Positions 22,830 through 31,846 of a stretch of 64,000 nucleotides of DNA are shown here, in pieces (position 1 is the first letter of the stretch; each line of letters begins with the position of its first letter). The position numbers were made by a program, and so were the translations under genes. The notes under the pieces were generated by a model. That model did not search any database and was not told the DNA's origin. It saw only the letters and a list, made by a program, of their open reading frames with translations. Origin of the DNA: Lacrimispora xylanisolvens (lineage in GTDB: Bacteria > Bacillota > Clostridia > Lachnospirales > Lachnospiraceae); NCBI GenBank assembly GCA_017084465.1, contig CP070896.1, forward strand, positions 3,771,501 through 3,835,500, given 5' to 3'.

Positions 22830-23879
22830 ATGGGGAAATTACATTATGATGAGACAAGAATTACAGATGCCATGAACCTTATTCTGGAACGGACCAAGAG
22901 AATGGATATGTCCTGGGACTGGCCCTGCGGAGTGGCATATTACGGGCTGGCAGAAGCTTATGAGGTAACAAAGAATGAATCATATTTAAACTTTTTAAAG
23001 GAGCGGGTAGACGAACTGATGGAACTCGGAATTCCGGTTCTGACAGTTAATACCTGTGCCATGGGGCACTGCCTTATTACCCTTTACGAAGCCACTGGAG
23101 AAGAAAAGTATATGGATGTAATCCGGTTAAAGACCCGTTATTTAACGGAAGAAGCACTTCGATTCGGTAATCACGTCCTTCAGCATACCGTATCAGCAGA
23201 CAATGATTTTCCAGAACAATGCTGGGCAGATACTTTATTTATGGCTGCATTCTTTCTCCTCAGAGTGGGTGTTATGACGGGCGATGAGGCCATGATAAAG
23301 GATGCCTTAAATCAGTATTACTGGCATATTCAGTATCTTCAGGATGAAGAAACCGGACTTTGGTATCATGGTTACAACAATATCACCAAGGATCATATGT
23401 CTGGCTTTTACTGGGGAAGAGCTAACTGCTGGGCAGCCTACACCATGAGTAAGGTGGGATTGATTCTTCCTCAATGCTATCTGTATCCCCAGTATTTGGA
23501 AATCGTTGGAAGTATCAATGAACAGCTGTCTGCGTTAAAGGGACTGCAGACGGAGAATGGGCTTTGGAGAACCATTTTAAATGATGAAGAATCCTATGAG
23601 GAAGTATCAGCCTCTGCGGGCATCGCTGCAGCCATGGCATTAAAGAGAAATCCTCTTCACATCAAATATGTGGAACGTTCCATAGAAGGGATTCTTTCCC
23701 ATGTGGCAGCAGACGGAAGAGTGACCGATGTATCCGGAGGCACAGCAGTGATGAAGGACCGGGAAGGCTACCGGAATATATCAAAGAAATGGATTCAGGG
23801 CTGGGGACAGGGAATGGCACTGGCATTCTTTTGCGCGGTACTGAATTACGATAAGATTGCAGGAGACGGAGCATTATAA
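22830..23879 (+). CDS. Unsaturated rhamnogalacturonyl hydrolase (GH105)
   Basis: 349 residues from ATG 22830 (a GTG three bases earlier is possible). Alpha/alpha-barrel enzyme like YesR/YteR that removes the unsaturated galacturonyl residue left by the lyases. The catalytic Asp is in CWADTLFMAAFFLLR. GFYWGRANCWAAYTM and the N-terminal WDWPCGVAYYGL are family hallmarks. RBS GGAGG. It starts four bases after the lyase-esterase stop and overlaps the next gene, so it is part of one operon. Confidence 0.92.
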   Translation: MGKLHYDETRITDAMNLILERTKRMDMSWDWPCGVAYYGLAEAYEVTKNESYLNFLKERVDELMELGIPVLTVNTCAMGHCLITLYEATGEEKYMDVIRLKTRYLTEEALRFGNHVLQHTVSADNDFPEQCWADTLFMAAFFLLRVGVMTGDEAMIKDALNQYYWHIQYLQDEETGLWYHGYNNITKDHMSGFYWGRANCWAAYTMSKVGLILPQCYLYPQYLEIVGSINEQLSALKGLQTENGLWRTILNDEESYEEVSASAGIAAAMALKRNPLHIKYVERSIEGILSHVAADGRVTDVSGGTAVMKDREGYRNISKKWIQGWGQGMALAFFCAVLNYDKIAGDGAL

Positions 23880-24688
23880 TGATGGAAAATATGAAAAATA
23901 TCTATATCTGCTATCCGGAAGGAAAGCACAAGGCACTTACCATGAGCTATGATGATGGGAGACTGGAAGACAGAAGGCTGACCCAGCTGTTTAATCAATA
24001 TGGAATCAAGGGTACATTTCATATCAACTCAGGACTTGCAGATCAGGAGGAAAGGCTGAAACCAGAAGAGTGGAACGAAGTATATAAGGGGCACGAAATT
24101 TCCTGTCACACCGTGCTCCACCCAACCATAGCAAGATGTCCCCTGCCTTTGACTGCACTTCAGGTATTGGAGGACAGGCGAGGATTAGAACGGGCAGCCG
24201 GTTATCCGGTCCGTGGAATGTCTTATCCCAACGGTTCCTACACGGAAGAAATTGTAAACATGCTTCCCAGTCTTGGAATCGAATACTGCAGATTGGTGGG
24301 CAGCACCGATGATTTCTCCATGCCTGAAAATTTTCTGAAATGGAAAGCCACCTGCCACCACAACCATAACCTGTTGGAAAATGGAAGACGGTTCATGGAG
24401 CTTAATAAAACCCAATACCTCTATCTGATGTATGTCTGGGGACACAGCTATGAATTTCCCAGGGATGACAACTGGGAGCTTATGGAAGAATTCTGCCGCA
24501 TGACCGGGCAGCGGGAGGATACCTGGTATGCAACGAATATTCAGATTGTGGACTATATGAATGCGGCAGGGTCACTGAAATATACCATTGACGCAGACTT
24601 TGTATATAATCCATCCGCAATGGATGTCTGGATCAGTGTAGATAAAACAATCGTGAAAGTGCCTGGCGGAAGCCAGATCATGATATAA
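23879..24688 (+). CDS. Polysaccharide deacetylase (NodB/CE4-like)
   Basis: 269 residues. NodB-type fold: SYDDGRLEDRR carries the first metal and catalytic Asp pair, GHEISCHTVLHP gives the His-x3-His metal site, RGMSYPNGSY is motif 3. No signal peptide, so cytoplasmic. Its ATG overlaps the GH105 stop (TAATG). It probably removes acetyl groups from imported pectic oligosaccharides, complementing the CE12 domain. The substrate is inferred from context. It is the last gene of the rhamnogalacturonan locus. Confidence 0.85.
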   Translation: MMENMKNIYICYPEGKHKALTMSYDDGRLEDRRLTQLFNQYGIKGTFHINSGLADQEERLKPEEWNEVYKGHEISCHTVLHPTIARCPLPLTALQVLEDRRGLERAAGYPVRGMSYPNGSYTEEIVNMLPSLGIEYCRLVGSTDDFSMPENFLKWKATCHHNHNLLENGRRFMELNKTQYLYLMYVWGHSYEFPRDDNWELMEEFCRMTGQREDTWYATNIQIVDYMNAAGSLKYTIDADFVYNPSAMDVWISVDKTIVKVPGGSQIMI

Positions 24689-24701
24689 AATCTGTCTCTG
24701 T

Positions 24702-25261
24702 TTACATTTCAAAGAGATGCTGGAACAGAATTTTAACACCCATCACTATTAAAATGATTCCCCCGGAGAATTCTGCTTTTGATTTAAAGCGTGAACCGAA
24801 AACATTCCCTACTATTATTCCAGCAATAGAGAGGGTAAAGGTGGTTGCTCCGATAAATGAAACAGCAGGAATGATCTGAACCTTTAAAAAGGCAAAGGTC
24901 ACACCGACGGCTAATGCGTCTATACTGGTGGCAATGGCAAGCATTAACATATTTTTTGGATCCAGGGAGCAGTCAGCACATTCCACTTCTTCTTTACTAA
25001 AGGATTCTTTGATCATATTAATGCCGATAATACCCAGAAGGACAAAGGCAATCCAGTGATCGTAGGAGGTAATGGTTTCCTTAAACTGGGAGCCAGATAA
25101 CCGATAACCGGCATTCCTGCCTGAAAGCCCCCAAAATATAAACCGGCAATAACTGCATTTTTCCAGTTCATCTGAGGCATACAAAGACCTTTGCAGATTG
25201 AAACGGCAAATGCATCCATGGACAGACCCAATGCAATGATAAATAACTCCAATAATGACAT
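24702..25261 (-). CDS. mntP: MntP-type manganese efflux pump (frameshifted)
   Basis: About 186 residues with six membrane helices, the normal MntP size. Two inverted repeats carry the Asp-containing helices: [22 protein letters not shown] and [20 protein letters not shown]. It exports Mn2+. The frame breaks near 25110 (MPVIGYL, then [14 protein letters not shown]). The start at 25261 follows GGGGGAAAA on the minus strand. Upstream lies a yybP-ykoY-type leader, which makes expression manganese-dependent. Confidence 0.92.
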
Positions 25262-25315
25262 GTGATTTTCCCCCTGTATATGGTATCTAATTATATGTGT
25301 CAGAGGGAGAATATA

Positions 25316-25480
25316 ATAAAAAGACTTATCTGTGTGTACAGAAATGAACACACAGATAAGTCTCGTCTTTTTGTATGGAAAACAAATTAGCACAGCCAGA
25401 CAGAAAAAACTGTCAGTATGTTGACTTTGCAGGCATCTTACCTGACCCGGGAAGATGCTGACTACTCCCTCATCCTTTGC
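25316..25480 (-). promoter_or_regulatory. yybP-ykoY (Mn2+) riboswitch of mntP
   Basis: Reading the minus strand, the leader has GAGGGAGTAGTCAGCATC, then GTCAACATACTGAC and GTCTGGC, the conserved pieces of the manganese-sensing yybP-ykoY aptamer. It is followed by a 15-bp perfect stem (GACTTATCTGTGTGT and its complement, 25321-25362) and CTTTTTATT, a terminator serving as expression platform. I recognised it by motif, not by covariance search. Confidence 0.8.
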
Positions 25481-25482
25481 TA

Positions 25483-25511
25483 ATTCTATCGTATGGGGTA
25501 ACTTATGTCAA
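25483..25511 (-). promoter_or_regulatory. SigmaA promoter of the mntP leader
   Basis: On the minus strand TTGACA, 17 bases, TAGAAT, placed directly before the riboswitch. Confidence 0.8.
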
Positions 25512-25591
25512 GATTAAATCAGATCATCTATTTACAAAAGTGGAATTTTATGGTATATTCTTTCTGATTTTGAAACCAGGGAGGAAATAGT

Positions 25592-25903
25592 ATGGATGAT
25601 TTAATAGCTGTTATAATTTTTATTGTTTTTCTTGGAGTATTGTTTTTTATCAACGGGCTTTATATGAATTTTATGGGTAAAGTGCAGCAAAACAATATTA
25701 AAAAAAGAAAAATTACAAAAGGAAAAATAAAAGACAAGAAGCTGATTTATTTTTATAAAACCACGGACAGAAACCGTAAAAATAAAATTCTTGCGTTTCT
25801 GGCATATGGAATATATTACCGCTCATTTTTAAAATTAAATGAAGCAAAATATCAGTTATTCAAAGAAGAAGTAGAGCGAAGAGGATTAATGAGCCAGATT
25901 TAA
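25592..25903 (+). CDS. Small single-pass membrane protein, unknown function
   Basis: 103 residues. One N-terminal membrane helix (LIAVIIFIVFLGVLFFINGLY) followed by a strongly basic, Lys-rich cytoplasmic tail (about KGKIKDKKLIYFYKTTDRNR). RBS CAGGGAGGAAA. It stands alone between the mntP leader and an insertion sequence. I do not recognise the family. Confidence 0.65.
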   Translation: MDDLIAVIIFIVFLGVLFFINGLYMNFMGKVQQNNIKKRKITKGKIKDKKLIYFYKTTDRNRKNKILAFLAYGIYYRSFLKLNEAKYQLFKEEVERRGLMSQI

Positions 25904-25966
25904 TATAATTCTTGTCATACATAGAAAGAATCCGGAAAGAAGGGGCTGTGAAATAACTCCTCAATA

Positions 25967-26014
25967 AAATAGGACTTTCCGATGCACGTTCGTGCATCGG
26001 AAGTCCTATTTTTG
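25967..26014. terminator. Insulating hairpin inside the left IS end
   Basis: About 20 bp of near-perfect stem (GGACTTTCCGATGCACG with CGTGCATCGGAAGTCC) with A run before and T run after. It should block outside transcription from entering the transposase gene. Confidence 0.8.
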
Positions 26015-26029
26015 TGGTATAATTTAACT

Positions 26030-27617
26030 ATGACGAAAAACAATACCATAGATTATTTTATAACAAAACAAGCAACTTTACCACTGTTTATTTCAGATTT
26101 TCTAGATATTTGTGATCCGGTTTTAACATTTGATCAATTCATGGAGGGAATTAATTTAACAAAGTACCTGAAATGCCTGCCTGAGTATGAAACAGGACGT
26201 ATCAGATATAATCCGATTAACATGCTAAAAAACGGTACTCTTTGGGTTTATGACTCAGGGTATATGTCACTTAGAGAACTGGAGGACAGCTGTAAAGTTA
26301 ATATTAGATTTATGTATCTCATGGATCATGAACATCCGACTTACCGTACCTTTGGATATTTCATTAACGAAGTTCTCGCCAGTTCAATAAAAGAAATCTT
26401 TTATGATATCAATCAAAAGATCTTTGCAGATGAGCACGTGGATCTTAACCATATCTACATCGATGGCTCAAAGTTTGAAGCAAATGCAAACAAGTATTCC
26501 TGGGTATGGAAGAAGGCAACAGAAAAATCAAGATACCGACTTTATGAAAAGATAACGGCTTTGCTGGAAGAAATCAACAGTACGTTAGCGTTCTCAGGAC
26601 TTAAGATGTTAATAAATACGGAATACATTCCAGAAGAATTAAAAGAAATGGGATCTCGTTACGCTGATTTCTTTGAACTGGATTGTATAACATTTGTTTA
26701 CGGGGAAAGGTCATCGAAAGTCTGTTCAGCAGAGACAGTATGAGACTTTGTTGCAATACGCATCCAAACTGGAAGAGTATGTAGAAAAGGTGTCTATCTG
26801 TGGCCCTGATCGTAACAGTTATTCAAAAACAGATCATTCAGCTACGTTTATGCGTATCAAAACGGACTATATGGGAAATGATCAACTGTTACCCGCCTAC
26901 AATGTACAGGTAGGTGTGGCAGATGAATACATAGCGGTCCTTGATGTGAATCAGTACCGTTCGGACATGGATTGTTTTATACCGCTTATGGAAGAATTCA
27001 AACGAACGTACGGATTTTATCCGGGAGTATCCGACTGCTGATGCAGGATATGGATCTTATAATAATTACTTGTACTGCGAACAGCATGGAATGAAGAAAT
27101 ATATGAAGTTTCCAATGTTTAAAAAAAAAGAAACTACCGATAATAAGTATCATGAAGATTTATTTCGAGCTGTAAATTTTAAAAGAAATGAACAGGGAGA
27201 TTTAATCTGTCCAAATGGAAAAAAGATTTGTATTTTCATATCGCAAGTACGTGAAAGGAAATCAATACGGACGTCAAGAGGAAGTCTACACTTGTGAGGA
27301 TTGCAGCGGATGTCCTTATGTAAAACAATGTAAGAAAACAGACAAAAACCGAACCATTCGATTAAATGAAGAATTAACATCGTTTCACAAAGAAGTGATT
27401 GAAAATCTCGAAAGTATCCACGGAGCCCTTCTTCGGATGAATCGATCTATTCAAGCAGAAGGAACTTTTGGAATCATGAAAAAATGATAGATGGTATAAA
27501 AGAATCGTAAGAAAAGGCATTGAATCTGTCAAGCTGGAGATTTTTTTTTTAGTTGCTATAGGTCAAAATCTTTACAAATATCATAACAAGAAAATGAGAA
27601 TATTCAAGGCAGCGTAG
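26030..27617 (+). pseudogene. IS1182-type DDE transposase, broken by several frameshifts
   Basis: About 525 residues when rejoined. N-terminal segment RYNPINMLKNGTLWVYDSGYMSLRELE, first catalytic Asp in IYIDGSKFEANANKYSWVW, second region HSATFMRIKTDYMGN...AYNVQVGVADEYI, third in MKKYMKFPMFKKKE, and the C-terminal zinc-like CEDCSGCPYVKQC with RSIQAEGTFGIMK. These match IS1182 (DUF772/DDE). Breaks at about 26690, 27030, 27230 and 27485 all restore with one-base changes, several in homopolymers, so the true gene may be intact. The start ATG at 26030 lies 7 bp after a TATAAT box. Confidence 0.8.
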
Positions 27618-27684
27618 CATAGAATTGTCCCTCCACCTTGGGGTAGGGGCAATTATACTCATTTTTAATTATCTTGATCATTTG

Positions 27685-27734
27685 AAAGGAGGATTCTCTT
27701 CCAAGCTATCGCTCAGAAGAGAATCCTCCTTTTT
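27685..27734. terminator. Insulating hairpin inside the right IS end
   Basis: AAAGGAGGATTCTCTTC pairs with GAAGAGAATCCTCCTTT, flanked by A run and T run. Near-perfect 17-bp stem that can terminate in both directions. Confidence 0.85.
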
Positions 27735-27773
27735 CGTAGAGACTTATTTCACAGCCCCTTTTTTTTTTGATAA

Positions 27774-27791
27774 TAGTTGACTAATCAACTA
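27774..27791 (+). promoter_or_regulatory. MarR-type operator
   Basis: TAGTTGA-CTAA-TCAACTA, an 18-bp palindrome typical of MarR-family sites, 45 bp before the marR-like gene. The IS ends 13 bp upstream, so the -35 region may come from the IS. Confidence 0.75.
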
Positions 27792-27835
27792 AATCCTGAT
27801 ACAGTTAGAAATTGAATAAAAAAGGCGGTAATAAA

Positions 27836-28270
27836 ATGGGGAATGAATCAATGAATTTAATGATGCTCAACAGTAAAATATATAGAAATACGCAAAGCTA
27901 TTTAGACAAAGTACTAAAACAATATGATTTAAGCAGCGGATCGTTTCGCTATTTATTTATAATGGAGCAAAATGAAGGATTATGTCAGAGCCGGATCAGT
28001 GAACTGATTGGACATGATAAAGCAATGTCTGCCAGAACCATCAGCAGGCTGACAGAGGTTGGTTATGTAGTGAAAATAGAAGATCAATTGGACAGCAGGG
28101 CATATAAATTATATCTCACTGATAAAGCAAGGCTCATTCTTCCTCAGATCAGAAAGGAGATAGATAAATTAATAGAACTTATTACTGGTGAATTAACTGC
28201 AGAGGAAAAGGAAATCACGTTGTCTTCCCTGGTTAAAGTTCTAAATAAAGCGCTTGAATTGAACACATAA
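27836..28270 (+). CDS. MarR-family transcriptional regulator
   Basis: 144 residues from ATG 27836 (AAGGCGG spaced upstream). Winged helix-turn-helix: CQSRISELIGHDKAMSARTISRLTEVGYV is the DNA-reading part and QLDSRAYKLYLTDKA the wing. It probably represses itself and the efflux gene 13 bp downstream by binding the palindrome at 27774. Ligand unknown. Confidence 0.9.
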   Translation: MGNESMNLMMLNSKIYRNTQSYLDKVLKQYDLSSGSFRYLFIMEQNEGLCQSRISELIGHDKAMSARTISRLTEVGYVVKIEDQLDSRAYKLYLTDKARLILPQIRKEIDKLIELITGELTAEEKEITLSSLVKVLNKALELNT

Positions 28271-28283
28271 GAAAGGGACTAAA

Positions 28284-29710
28284 ATGGAAGAAGTAAAAAA
28301 AGAAATAAATGGTCGGTACTAATTATTGTTGTATTATCGACTTTCATGTCAACATTAGACAGCAGTATCGTTAATGTGGCACTGCCCCGTATGGCAGATT
28401 CTCTGGGCGTTACCACAGCCAGCATCCAGTTCGTTGCCACAAGCTATCTGATTGTAATATCGGGTACCGTTCTGATTTTTGGAAAACTGGGAGATATGTT
28501 TGGCAAGACGACCATGTTTACCCTTGGCGTTATTGTTTTTACCATTGGCTCACTCCTGTGCGGTTTGTCCCATTCCTACTGGTTTTTAATTATAGCCAGA
28601 GCCATTCAGGCAATTGGTGCGGCGGGTACCATGGCAAATAACCAGGGGATCGTTACGGAAGTCTTTCCTGTTCAGGAAAGGGGAAAGGCACTGGGACTAC
28701 TTGGGACGGCAGTTGCACTGGGGTCTCTGGTAGGACCCGGACTGGGTGGAATGATTGTAGGAGTACTAAGCTGGGAATATATTTTCACCATTAATGTTCC
28801 CATTGGTATCCTTGCAGTAATAGGAGCCTTCTTTCTGCTTCCAAAAACAAAGACAAAGGCCAATGGCAGAATGGATTTATATGGTGCGATTCTGTTTATT
28901 GTGACTATTGTTTCTTTATTTGGTGCACTGAGTGAGGGACTGAATCTTGGATTCGGAAACCCCCTGATTTTAACAGGATTCTTTCTTGCAGCAGTTAGTT
29001 TTGTAGTATTTCTGGTTGTAGAGAAAAAAAGGAAAGATCCCATGATTCAGCTGGATATTTTTAAAAATGGTCTTTTTTCCTTAAGCATATTCTGCGGTTT
29101 TATCAGTTTTGTTGCCATGTTCTGCAACAATATCATACTTCCTTTTTATTTACAGGATGTTATGGAGTTTTCACCTCAGAAGGCAGGCCTTATCATGATG
29201 GCTTATCCGCTGATTTTAATGGTGGTAGCACCTGTGAGCGGTCATCTTTCCGATAAAATAGGTTCTGAAATTCTTACCTTTATCGGACTTGTTTTCACCA
29301 GTGTGGGGTTGTTTTCCATGTCCTTTTTAAATGAAAATTCAGCCGTAATTACCATGGTCAGTCTGATTGGAATTATGTCTGTTGGAATGGGACTGTTTCA
29401 GTCTCCCAATAATTCCCTTATCATGTCCACGGTATCCCGTGATAAGCTTGGAGTGGCAGGAAGCATCAATGCTCTGGTGAGAAATGTGGGTATGGTATGC
29501 GGAATTGCTCTTGCTACCACACTTTTGTATGGGATGATGAGCAGCAGGCTGGGATACCGGGTAACAGACTATATCCCGGGTAGAAATGATGCCTTTTTAT
29601 ATGGCATGAATATTGTTTATATCACTGCATCTGCCATTTGCATGCTGGGAGCGGTTTTAACATTTTTCAGGTTAAAGAGAAAAAACATCACAGCCATGGC
29701 TGGGAAATAA
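28284..29710 (+). CDS. MFS multidrug efflux transporter, DHA2/EmrB type (frameshifted near start)
   Basis: About 475 residues, 14 predicted membrane helices. MSTLDSSIVNVALPRMADSLG is the motif D1 region of DHA2 drug:H+ antiporters, and LGDMFGKTTMF the motif A loop. GLLGTAVALGSLVGPGLGG is motif C, typical of exporters. An extra A near 28300 splits MEEVKKRNKWSVLIIVVLSTF. Probably an operon with the MarR gene. Substrate unknown. Confidence 0.88.
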
Positions 29711-29816
29711 ATTATAAAAAAACATTGCATCGGGAAAAAGATTGTGATATTATAAGTGAAATTCATTGTAGTGAAGTCTTGAACTGTTTAAAAAATTTGA
29801 AAACAGGGTATGATGA

Positions 29817-30124
29817 AGCTACAGAATGAAATAAATACTATAAAGGCAGAGAAGGAGACTCTGGCCTATGGATCCGGACAGGAAGATTGCGTCACCGACT
29901 GAGAGCGCTTTCACGAGAGACTTGGCTATGGGAACACTCCGGAGCCGATAGATCGAAGCGGCTGGTACTGATTTGTACCGGTGACATGAGTAGGTTTGTC
30001 CGTATACATGCGTTAAATGTTTGAGTGGAGATATCTTTATCTCAATGCGGGTGGTACCGCGGGAGTCTATTGAATAGTAATCCCGTCCCGGAATATGTAA
30101 CTGTATTCCGGGACGGGATATTTT
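29817..30124 (+). promoter_or_regulatory. T-box riboswitch of the aspS2-gatCAB operon (Asn, possibly Asn/Glu)
   Basis: T-box sequence GGTGGTACCGCG at 30050-30061. Terminator ATCCCGTCCCGGAATA with its complement and a T run (30080-30124). The probable specifier region reads GGGAACACT: AAC is the Asn codon followed by the usual A, and it overlaps a GAA Glu codon by one base shift (29932-29935). In Clostridium acetobutylicum the same operon has a T-box with overlapping Asn and Glu codons that binds both tRNAs. Stem I pairing (CTCTGG with CCGGAG) puts GAAC in an internal loop. Specifier assignment is by eye. Confidence 0.88.
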
Positions 30125-30185
30125 ATTGTCATAAAATATTTCTCCGGAATCAAAGCAATTACATTCAGGTAAGGAGAAATCAATC

Positions 30186-31516
30186 ATGGAATTTATCAGT
30201 GGTGTAAAACAGAAAGAAACAGTGGGAATCCAGGAAATTATATCTGGTGATTATGCAGGAAAGACAGTCCGAATGGAGGGAAGTGTCCATACCATTCGTG
30301 ACATGGGTGATGTGGCTTTTATTATTTTGAGAAAAGCCGAAGGTCTGGTACAGTGCGTATTTGAAGACGGAAAAACAGCCTTTGATTTAAACCAGCTAAA
30401 AGAAGAGTCTGCAATTCGTGTTACCGGTGTGGTAAGCGGCGAGGAGCGGGCACCTCATGGATTTGAAATCAGGCTTCAGGAAATAACCGTGTTGTCACAG
30501 CCGGCAGAAGTGCTTCCTATCGCCATCAGTAAATGGAAGTTAAAAACCTCTTTGGAAACAAAGCTGGGTCTTCGTCCCATTACCTTGCGAAACCCCATGG
30601 AGCGTGCAAAATTCCGAATTCAGGAAGGAATTGTAAGAGGCTTCCGGGATTTTCTTCATTCCCAGAATTTTACCGAAATCCGTACACCAAAGATTGTAGC
30701 CCGGGGCGCAGAAGGCGGATCAAACGTATTTAAACTGGATTATTTTAATAAAAAAGCAGAACTGGGTCAGAGCCCGCAGTTCTACAAACAGACTATGGTT
30801 GGCGTATATGACCGGGTATTTGAAGTGGCACCCGTTTTCCGCGCAGAGAAACATAATACAACCAGACACTTAAATGAATATACCAGCATGGATTTTGAAA
30901 TGGGATACATCGACAGCTTTGAGGAGATCATGGAAATGGAAACAGCCATGTTACAGTATGTCTTCGAGCTTCTTTGTGAGGAATATGCACAGGAACTTGC
31001 CATGTTAAAGATCGCCCTTCCTGATGTAACCAACATTCCTCAGGTCCGTTTCGATAAAGCAAAAGAGCTGGTATCTGAAAAATATAACAGAAAGATTAGA
31101 AACCCCTATGATTTAGAACCGGAGGAGGAAGTTTTAATCGGCCGTTATTTTAAAGAAGAGTATGGCAGTGATTTCGTATTTGTCACTCATTATCCTTCCA
31201 AAAGCGTCCGTTCTATGCCATGGATGATCCGGCAGATTCTAAATTCACCTTAAGCTTTGACTTACTCTTTAAGGGACTTGAGATCACAACCGGAGGACAG
31301 AGAATTCATGATTATGATACCATCATAAAAAAGATGGAGACAAGAGGAATGAATCCGGAGGACATCTCTTCCTATTTAATGATATTTAAGTATGGTATGC
31401 CTCCTCACGGCGGACTGGGAATTGGTCTGGAACGTCTGACCATGCGTCTTCTTGACGAGTCAAACGTCAGAGAGACCACACTGTTCCCAAGAGATGTTAC
31501 CAGACTGGAACCGTAA
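30186..31516 (+). CDS. aspS: Archaeal-type aspartyl-tRNA synthetase AspRS2 (frameshifted)
   Basis: About 443 residues, class II synthetase. N-terminal OB fold (VRMEGSVHTIRDMGDVAFIILR), motif 2 FEVAPVFRAEKHNTTRHLNEYT, and motif 3 GMPPHGGLGIGLERLTM. The segments RPFYAMDD and LLFKGLEITTGGQRIHDYD, with the end LFPRDVTRLEP, mark the archaeal-type AspRS rather than AsnRS. In Clostridia this AspRS2 charges tRNA-Asn with Asp, which GatCAB then amidates. This fits the genes downstream. One A is missing near 31205 (HYPSKKRPFYAMDD). Database annotation as asnS is a likely mistake. Confidence 0.9.
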
Positions 31517-31541
31517 TTAGGCGAAAAGGAGAAGAAAAGAA

Positions 31542-31835
31542 ATGGCGCACATCATTGATGATGAAACAATCGAGTATGTAGGCATTCTCGCCAAGCTGGA
31601 GCTTGATGATGCAGAAAAGGAAGCGGCTAAAAAGGATATGGGCCGTATGCTTGATTATATTGATAAATTAAATGAACTTGATACAGATGGGGTGGAACCC
31701 ATGTCACATGTATTTCCGGTTTACAATGTTTTCCGGGAAGATGTGGTGACGAACGGAGATGACAGAGACCAGATTCTAAAGAATGCACCGGAAAGCAAAG
31801 ATGGAGCGTTCAAAGTGCCGAAGACAGTGGAATAG
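31542..31835 (+). CDS. gatC: Asp-tRNA(Asn)/Glu-tRNA(Gln) amidotransferase subunit C
   Basis: 97 residues, normal GatC length. It starts with [20 protein letters not shown] and has the conserved [22 protein letters not shown] segment, which wraps around GatA and stabilises the GatCAB complex. RBS AAGGAGAAG. Frame intact. Second gene of the operon. Confidence 0.95.
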   Translation: MAHIIDDETIEYVGILAKLELDDAEKEAAKKDMGRMLDYIDKLNELDTDGVEPMSHVFPVYNVFREDVVTNGDDRDQILKNAPESKDGAFKVPKTVE

Positions 31836-31846
31836 GGGGAATTAAA

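Larger units (their letters stand above)
25940..27760 (+). mobile_element. IS1182-family insertion sequence
   Basis: About 1.82 kb, bounded by perfect 17-bp inverted repeats AAGGGGCTGTGAAATAA (25940-25956) and its complement (27744-27760). One transposase gene inside. Strong hairpin terminators sit just inside both ends. A clear target duplication could not be recognised because the right flank is a T run. It lies 13 bp from the MarR operator. Confidence 0.85.

Noticed and set aside
26030-27617. Programmed frameshifting in the transposase
   Set aside because: There are four breaks at non-slippery places, and similar breaks occur all over the window, so errors explain them better.
30186-31516. 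Asparaginyl-tRNA synthetase
   Set aside because: Motifs and C-terminus fit archaeal-type AspRS, and gatCAB follows.
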